From positions 1 to 10,301 of the forward strand of contig VSPD01000072.1 in NCBI GenBank assembly GCA_009775125.1: a DNA stretch of 10,301 nucleotides. The letters run 5' to 3'. The notes beneath the pieces are model-generated. The model worked only from the letters and a program-made list of their open reading frames with translations. It had not been told where the DNA came from and made no database searches. Each line of letters starts with the position of its first letter. Positions within the stretch are counted from its first letter, which is position 1. Of this stretch, positions 6,048 through 10,301 are shown piece after piece. Origin of the DNA: Muribaculaceae bacterium. GTDB taxonomy: Bacteria; Bacteroidota; Bacteroidia; Bacteroidales; Muribaculaceae. Both the position numbers and the translations under genes were made by a program.

Positions 6048-6055
6048 TATTTTTG
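6048..6055 (+). promoter_or_regulatory. Putative Bacteroidetes -7 box for sodB
   Basis: TATTTTTG is an exact TAnnTTTG match, giving a leader of roughly 80 nt before the ATG at 6141. The -33 position (about 6024-6027) is TTTT, a weak match. If real, this promoter overlaps the pfp promoter on the opposite strand. Confidence 0.4.
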
Positions 6056-6140
6056 ATTTTTTTTATTTGCGGGCGAACAATATGTGTAAATACGCTGTTT
6101 TAAAAGCAAATTAGCATTATTACCACTAAAACAAATAATC

Positions 6141-6716
6141 ATGACTTATACTCAGCCTGAACTTCCTTACGATGCCGACGCGCTGGCTCCTGTAATCAGC
6201 CAGGATACTGTGGATTTCCACTATGGCAAGCATGAAAAAGCATATATCGACAATCTCAACCGCCTTATCAAGGACACGGAGTTTGAGGATATGGACCTTG
6301 AAGATGTGATACGCACTGCCAAGGGCCCGCTTTTCAACAATGCCTCGCAGGCATGGAACCATATTTTTTATTTCTTCTCGTTCACTCCGCAGGGCTCCGA
6401 CGAGCCCAAGGGCGAGCTGCGCAAGGCCATCGACCGCGATTTCGGCTCGCTCGACGCTTTCAAGAAGGCGTTTGAGGATGCCGGCGCCGGGCTCTTCGGC
6501 TCGGGATGGGTGTGGCTCAGCCGCGACCAGGATGGCAAATTGCTCATCACCCAGGAATCTAACGCGGGCAACCCGATGACTTCGGGCCTTACGCCGCTTC
6601 TGACCTTCGACGTGTGGGAACATGCCTATTACCTCGACTATCAGAACCGCCGCGCCGACGCTCTCCACCGCTTGTGGGACATTGTGGACTGGGAAGTGAT
6701 CGAAAGCCGCTACTGA
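6141..6716 (+). CDS. sodB: Superoxide dismutase, Fe type
   Basis: A 191-aa cytoplasmic Fe/Mn-family enzyme that dismutates superoxide to oxygen and peroxide, important for aerotolerance of an anaerobe. The four metal ligands are H27 (FHYGKH), H74 (AWNHIFYF), D157 and H161 (DVWEHAYY), at the same numbers as I recall for the Porphyromonas gingivalis enzyme. Q70 in NNASQAWNH is the active-site Gln placement typical of FeSOD. Residue 155 is Thr; the cambialistic P. gingivalis enzyme has Gly there, and its Gly155Thr variant is reported to be Fe-specific. I therefore infer an iron preference. The C-terminus NRRADALHRLWDIVDWEVIESRY is family-typical. It is monocistronic by appearance, with an AC-rich leader and a REP-like palindrome 9 nt after the stop. 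Confidence 0.95.
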   Translation: MTYTQPELPYDADALAPVISQDTVDFHYGKHEKAYIDNLNRLIKDTEFEDMDLEDVIRTAKGPLFNNASQAWNHIFYFFSFTPQGSDEPKGELRKAIDRDFGSLDAFKKAFEDAGAGLFGSGWVWLSRDQDGKLLITQESNAGNPMTSGLTPLLTFDVWEHAYYLDYQNRRADALHRLWDIVDWEVIESRY

Positions 6717-6725
6717 ATTAATTCC

Positions 6726-6752
6726 GCGGACGCACGAGCCGTGCGCCCCTGC
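6726..6752 (-). repeat. 27-bp REP-like palindrome, copy 2 (variant head)
   Basis: Arms GGACGCAC (6728-6735) and GTGCGCCC (6741-6748) have one mismatch, the only imperfect stem of the four copies. On the minus strand its head is GCAG rather than GTAG. It starts 9 nt after the sodB stop, in the same orientation relative to the gene as copies 1 and 3. Confidence 0.75.
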
Positions 6753-6803
6753 AAAATAGTAAAACAAGGATAAAGAAATAAGCATAATGTGATGAATGGA
6801 TTG

Positions 6804-6836
6804 GGAGGTGCTCGCGAGAGTCCCTCCTTTTCTTTT
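6804..6836 (+). terminator. Possible sodB terminator
   Basis: GGAGG (6804-6808) can pair with CCTCC (6823-6827), enclosing the self-complementary CTCGCGAG, and is followed by TTTTCTTTT. The outer stem is only 5 bp. CCCTCCTT (6822-6829) can instead pair over 8 bp with AAGGAGGG (6850-6857), which is followed at 6866 by seven Ts. Either form could terminate transcription before the glycosyltransferase promoter. Confidence 0.35.
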
Positions 6837-6869
6837 GTTATTTTTTGTTAAGGAGGGCAAACAGCTTTT

Positions 6870-6901
6870 TTTGGCGCTTTTGTTTTTTTTTGTTAATTTT
6901 G
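6870..6901 (+). promoter_or_regulatory. Bacteroidetes promoter for the glycosyltransferase gene
   Basis: TTTG at 6870-6873, a 20-bp spacer, and TAATTTTG at 6894-6901 fit the full TTTG-N19-21-TAnnTTTG consensus. This is the best promoter in the window. It predicts a leader of under 20 nt before the ATG at 6927. Confidence 0.65.
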
Positions 6902-6926
6902 CACGTCCAACTCTTACCTATTGGAA

Positions 6927-8108
6927 ATGTATTTTAACCCCGACATATCCACATCAGCATATATATTATTCGGCATCAGCCTTTTAGCCCTCGTTTTTGT
7001 ATTCGTTTTCTATCTTCCGCAGGTGCGCTCGCCGCGCCGCCGCAAGGAGGAGTGCCGCGCTATGGCCGACGACGGCTCTGCCCGCTTCCCTGATGTGTCT
7101 GTAATTGTCTATGCTCACGACAACAGCGACAATCTCGAGCATGCGCTCACCAATCTTCTCAAGCAGGATTATCCCGGAGGCTACGAGGTGATAGTGGTGA
7201 ACGAGGGGTCGTCGGACACGACGCTCTCGGTGGTGTCGATGCTGAAAAACACTTATCCCAACCTCTACCTCACTTACACGCCCGACGGCGCGCGCAGCCT
7301 CAGCCGCAAGAAGCTGGCCATAACCATCGGCGTGAAGGCGGCCCGCAACCCTGTGGTGGTGATCACCGACGACGCCACTGTGGTGCGGTCGACGCGCTGG
7401 CTGCGCAAGATGATGCGGCATTTCGCCGACCCGGCCACGGAGGTGGTGCTCGGGCTGTCGATGCCTTCGCCCAAGAAAGATACGGCGTGGGGACGCCGGC
7501 GCCGCGCCTTCGATTTCACGGCCTCGGCTGTGACATGGCTGTCGGCGGCTATCGCCGGACACCCCTACCGCGGCGCGAGCGGCAACATCGCTTTCCGCCG
7601 CGACAAGTTTTTCGACAACAAAGGGTTCTCATCGTCGCTGAACCTGCGCAGCGGCGACGACGACATATTCATAAACGAGATTACCGACGGCTCCAACACC
7701 GTGGTGGAGCTGTCGCCCGAGGCCACTACCCGGTGGAATATTTACAACTACCGCGCGTCGATAACGCGCCACCGACTCTCCCACGAGTTCACGGGCCGCT
7801 ACGTGCCCCACGGCCGGCGCGTGCTCATGGCCACGGGCGAGGTGATGTTCTCCGCGTCTGTAATCACGGCTCTCGCGGGAGCGATAGCGTGCGGAGCGGC
7901 CAATATTTTCGGCTGGGCCGTGGCCGCCGTGCTCGCGCTCACGGGCATCACAGCCGTGGCCGCGACGTGGCGCAAGACCTTGATAGCTCTTGGCTCGCGC
8001 CGCATGTTCCTGTCCTTGCCGTGGCTGGCGGCCACACGCCCGGCGCGCAATCTGGCGCTGAAAGTGCGCTGTCTTCTTTTCCCGGGCAAAAATTACACCT
8101 GGAATTAA
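6927..8108 (+). CDS. Membrane-anchored family 2 glycosyltransferase
   Basis: A 393-aa inner-membrane protein with a cytoplasmic GT-A domain that transfers a sugar from a nucleotide donor; acceptor and product unknown. Layout: membrane segment about 11-31; basic RSPRRRK at 34-40; GT2 start VSVIVYAHDNSDNLE at 57-71; NEGSSD at 92-97; TDDA at 147-150 as the DxD-equivalent metal/nucleotide site; SGNIAFRR at 218-225; acidic SGDDDIFINE at 242-251 as probable catalytic-base region; C-terminal hydrophobic segments about 303-325 and 327-347. The QxxRW motif of processive synthases is absent (TTRWNIYNYR instead), favouring single-sugar transfer. An in-frame TTG at 6921 could add two residues, but ATG is preferred. 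It ends 38 bp before prfA. Fold assignment is good; the role (polysaccharide or glycolipid assembly) is inference. Confidence 0.85.
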   Translation: MYFNPDISTSAYILFGISLLALVFVFVFYLPQVRSPRRRKEECRAMADDGSARFPDVSVIVYAHDNSDNLEHALTNLLKQDYPGGYEVIVVNEGSSDTTLSVVSMLKNTYPNLYLTYTPDGARSLSRKKLAITIGVKAARNPVVVITDDATVVRSTRWLRKMMRHFADPATEVVLGLSMPSPKKDTAWGRRRRAFDFTASAVTWLSAAIAGHPYRGASGNIAFRRDKFFDNKGFSSSLNLRSGDDDIFINEITDGSNTVVELSPEATTRWNIYNYRASITRHRLSHEFTGRYVPHGRRVLMATGEVMFSASVITALAGAIACGAANIFGWAVAAVLALTGITAVAATWRKTLIALGSRRMFLSLPWLAATRPARNLALKVRCLLFPGKNYTWN

Positions 8109-8120
8109 TCGAAAAATTAC

Positions 8121-8128
8121 TATATTTG
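8121..8128 (+). promoter_or_regulatory. Putative -7 box for prfA-pyrF
   Basis: TATATTTG matches TAnnTTTG and sits 12 bp after the glycosyltransferase stop and 18 bp before the prfA ATG. No TTTG is visible at -33. Read-through from the upstream gene is also possible given the short spacer. Confidence 0.45.
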
Positions 8129-8146
8129 CAAAAAATAAAAATATAA

Positions 8147-9262
8147 ATGGCAGATAACAACCCATCGCTTCTTGACCGCCTCGACGGCATCGAGTCCAGA
8201 TTTGAGGAAGTGTCGACCCTGATTACCGACCCGTCGGTGATTGCCGACATGAAACGCTACGTGCGCCTCACCAAGGAATACAAGGACCTGGAAAAACTCA
8301 CCGCCACCACGCGCCGCTACCGTGCGCTGGTAGAGGGCGAAAAGGAGGCTCGCGCCATACTCGAAACTGAAAGCGACGAGGACCTGCGCGCCATGGCCAA
8401 GGAGGAAATCGACAACGCGGCGGCGGCCATCCCCGAAGTGGAGGAGGAAATAAAGCTGCTCCTCATCCCCGCCGACCCCGAGGACAGCAAGAACGCCATA
8501 CTTGAAATACGCGCCGGCACCGGAGGCGACGAGGCCGCCATTTTTGCCGGCGACCTCTGCAAGATGTACACCAAATACTGCGAGTCGAAGGGCTGGTCGG
8601 TGGCTGTGTCATCGTTCAGCGAAGGCGCGGCGGGCGGTTTCAAGGAAATAGTGATGACCGTGACCGGCGACGGCGTCTACGGCACGCTCAAATACGAGTC
8701 GGGCGTGCACCGCGTGCAGCGTGTGCCGGCCACCGAGACGCAAGGCCGCGTGCACACGTCGGCGGCCACCGTGGCCGTGCTGCCCGAGGCCGAGGCTTTC
8801 GACGTGGAGATAAACGAAGGCGAGATAAAATGGGACACCTTCCGCTCGGGCGGCGCCGGCGGCCAGAATGTGAACAAGGTGGAGTCGGGCGTGCGCCTGC
8901 GCTATATGTGGCGCAACCCCAACACGGGCGTCACCGAGGAAATCCTCATCGAGTGTACCGAGACGCGCGACCAGCCCAAGAACAAGGAACGCGCCCTCAG
9001 CCGCCTGCGCACTTTCATCTACGACAAGGAGCACCAGAAATATCTCGACGACATAGCGTCGCGCCGCAAGACAATGGTGTCGACCGGCGACCGCTCGGCT
9101 AAGATACGCACCTACAACTATCCGCAGGGCCGCATCACCGACCACCGCATCAACTACACCATCTACAACCTGCAAGCGTTTGTCGACGGCGACATCCAGG
9201 ACTGCATCGACAAGCTCATCGTGGCCGAGAACGCCGAGAAGCTGCGCGCTTCGGAATTATAA
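8147..9262 (+). CDS. prfA: Peptide chain release factor 1
   Basis: A 371-aa class I release factor that recognises UAA and UAG in the ribosomal A site and triggers hydrolysis of peptidyl-tRNA. Diagnostic residues: the PAT tripeptide at 194-196 (RVPATETQGR), which marks RF1 and stop-codon reading as opposed to SPF of RF2, and GGQ at 238-240 in FRSGGAGGQNVNK, whose Gln is normally methylated by PrmC. The N-terminal coiled domain (1-110) and AGTGGDEA at 123-130 are also as expected. Length is standard, and unlike RF2 genes there is no programmed frameshift. The ATG follows an A-rich leader. A REP-like palindrome starts 2 nt after the stop, between prfA and pyrF. Confidence 0.97.
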   Translation: MADNNPSLLDRLDGIESRFEEVSTLITDPSVIADMKRYVRLTKEYKDLEKLTATTRRYRALVEGEKEARAILETESDEDLRAMAKEEIDNAAAAIPEVEEEIKLLLIPADPEDSKNAILEIRAGTGGDEAAIFAGDLCKMYTKYCESKGWSVAVSSFSEGAAGGFKEIVMTVTGDGVYGTLKYESGVHRVQRVPATETQGRVHTSAATVAVLPEAEAFDVEINEGEIKWDTFRSGGAGGQNVNKVESGVRLRYMWRNPNTGVTEEILIECTETRDQPKNKERALSRLRTFIYDKEHQKYLDDIASRRKTMVSTGDRSAKIRTYNYPQGRITDHRINYTIYNLQAFVDGDIQDCIDKLIVAENAEKLRASEL

Positions 9263-9264
9263 CA

Positions 9265-9291
9265 GCGGACGCACCGCCCGTGCGTCCCTAC
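9265..9291 (-). repeat. 27-bp GTAG-headed REP-like palindrome, copy 3
   Basis: Perfect arms GGACGCAC (9267-9274) and GTGCGTCC (9280-9287) with a CGCCC loop; the minus strand starts with GTAG. It occupies nearly half of the 59-bp prfA-pyrF spacer, so in a prfA-pyrF transcript it would be an intercistronic hairpin. Confidence 0.8.
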
Positions 9292-9321
9292 ACTCACAAA
9301 AAAACTTAACAAACAAAAGAT

Positions 9322-10152
9322 ATGAAACGCAACGATTTAGTTGAAAACATACGCAAGAAAGGCTCGTTCCTTTGCGTGGGCCTCGACCCAGACATGAAGA
9401 AACTTCCCAAGCATCTGCTCGATGCCGAGAATCCCATCTTCGAATTCAACAAGGCCATTATCGACGCCACCGCTCCCTTTGCCGTGGCCTACAAGCCCAA
9501 CCTCGCCTTCTACGAATGCCAGGGCCTCAAAGGCTGGGAAGCCCTCGAACTCACCGTGGCCTATATCCGCGAGCACTATCCCGACCAGTTTATCATAGCC
9601 GACGCCAAGCGCGGCGACATCGGCAACACCGCCAAGATGTATGCCCGCACGTTCTTCGAGCACATGGATTTCGACGCCGTGACCCTCTCGCCCTACATGG
9701 GCCAAGACTCGGTGACGCCGTTTCTCGACTTCGAGGACAAATGGGCCATAGTGCTCGCCCTCACATCCAACGACGGCAGCCAGGACTTCCAGATGATACC
9801 CGACAAGAACGGCCATCTCCTTTTCGAGCGCGTGATAAAGCGCACGTCGCACTGGGGCAGCCCGGTGAACATGATGTATGTCGTGGGCGCAACGCGCGGC
9901 GACATGTTCGAGACCGTGCGCAAGGTGGCTCCCCGCTCGTTCCTGCTCGTGCCCGGCGTGGGCGCGCAGGGCGGCAGCCTTGAAGAAGTGTGCCGCTACG
10001 GCATGATCGACGAGTGCGGCCTGCTGGTGAACTCGTCGCGCGGCATCATCTACGCATCGCTTGGCGAGGACTTCGCCGAAGCCGCCGCACGCGAGGCCGA
10101 GAAGCTGGCCAAGCGCATGGCCGAGCAGCTGCGCGAGCACAATGTGATTTAA
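9322..10152 (+). CDS. pyrF: Orotidine 5'-phosphate decarboxylase (subfamily 2)
   Basis: A 276-aa TIM-barrel enzyme catalysing the last step of UMP synthesis, OMP to UMP plus CO2. It is the longer subfamily 2 type (about 270 aa against about 230 for the E. coli type). Conserved pieces: CVGLDPD at 18-24, AYKPN at 56-60 with K58, the catalytic array DAKRGD at 94-99 (D94, K96, D99), TLSPYMGQDS at 121-130, VPGVGAQGG at 210-218, and phosphate-binding NSSRGIIYA at 237-245 with R240. The ATG follows the A-rich leader ACAAACAAAAGAT. No own -7 box is visible, so co-transcription with prfA is likely. A prfA-pyrF neighbourhood is, from memory, usual in Bacteroidales. Confidence 0.96.
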   Translation: MKRNDLVENIRKKGSFLCVGLDPDMKKLPKHLLDAENPIFEFNKAIIDATAPFAVAYKPNLAFYECQGLKGWEALELTVAYIREHYPDQFIIADAKRGDIGNTAKMYARTFFEHMDFDAVTLSPYMGQDSVTPFLDFEDKWAIVLALTSNDGSQDFQMIPDKNGHLLFERVIKRTSHWGSPVNMMYVVGATRGDMFETVRKVAPRSFLLVPGVGAQGGSLEEVCRYGMIDECGLLVNSSRGIIYASLGEDFAEAAAREAEKLAKRMAEQLREHNVI

Positions 10153-10204
10153 TGCAGGAACGCAACGTTTTAATATTTCACGTTAATGCCCGTCAATGAG
10201 CCAT

Positions 10205-10212
10205 TAATTTTG
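10205..10212 (+). promoter_or_regulatory. Possible -7 box for a gene beyond the window
   Basis: TAATTTTG fits TAnnTTTG inside a small dyad CATTAA-TTTTGA-TTAATG (10202-10219). There is no -33 element and no gene after it in the window, so this is tentative. The rest of 10153-10262 is AT-rich with several TTAATG words and no visible gene. Confidence 0.2.
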
Positions 10213-10262
10213 ATTAATGAAAAATTAAGTATGCCTGATTAAAAAGTTAATGAAATCACGGT

Positions 10263-10289
10263 GTAGGGACGCACGGCTCGTGCGTCCGC
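10263..10289 (+). repeat. 27-bp GTAG-headed REP-like palindrome, copy 4
   Basis: The same element as copies 1-3 but in the opposite orientation: GTAG head at 10263-10266, arms GGACGCAC (10267-10274) and GTGCGTCC (10280-10287), loop GGCTC. It lies 110 nt after the pyrF stop. Confidence 0.8.
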
Positions 10290-10301
10290 ATAAATATCAT
10301 T

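Noticed and set aside
6921..6926. A TTG start adding two residues to the glycosyltransferase
   Set aside because: An ATG follows six bases later with better leader spacing. TTG starts are uncommon in this phylum and nothing conserved is gained.
8609..10140. Long minus-strand frames opposite prfA and pyrF
   Set aside because: Both overlapped genes carry all family motifs. The antisense translations are Ala/His/Arg-rich and lack a recognisable fold.

Overview
The window reads as a piece of a Bacteroidales chromosome, most likely family Muribaculaceae. This is inferred from protein flavour (long-form PPi-dependent phosphofructokinase, unimodular QueF, Bacteroidales-like FeSOD), from TAnnTTTG promoter -7 boxes, from A-rich leaders without strong Shine-Dalgarno sequences, and from GC-rich genes set in AT-rich, repeat-laden spacers. 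No sequence search was possible.

Layout. (1) 1-273 is a gene-free spacer with dispersed repeats and the lolA -7 box. (2) 274-1815 holds a LolA-like periplasmic carrier followed 3 nt later by thioredoxin reductase trxB. (3) 1914-3046 holds queF and queC, overlapping by one base, two steps of the preQ0/preQ1 (queuosine) pathway. (4) 3047-3305 is a convergent spacer with a plus-strand and a minus-strand terminator candidate, nonamer arrays and a dispersed repeat. (5) 3306-3800 (minus) is an unrecognised 164-aa protein with its own -7 box. (6) 3801-4311 is a 510-bp gene-free island of heptamer arrays in opposite orientations, a REPIN-like paired palindrome and a strong hairpin. (7) 4312-5961 (minus) is pfp, divergent from sodB at 6141-6716, with promoter elements that appear to overlap. 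(8) 6927-8108 is a membrane-anchored family 2 glycosyltransferase with the best promoter match in the window. (9) 8147-10152 is prfA-pyrF, then a short spacer to the window edge.

The genes are housekeeping: envelope lipoprotein trafficking, thiol redox, tRNA modification, glycolysis, superoxide defence, translation termination and pyrimidine synthesis. I see no defence system, secondary-metabolite cluster, phage, IS or CRISPR array. The unusual content is between genes. A 27-bp GTAG-headed palindrome occurs four times, three of them just after stop codons. A second GTAG-headed palindrome forms a perfect 26-bp inverted pair. Two different short-period arrays, each present in both orientations around a hairpin element, bracket the unrecognised gene at 3306-3800. 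These look like REP/REPIN-type elements, and the bracketed orphan gene is the best candidate for something undescribed.
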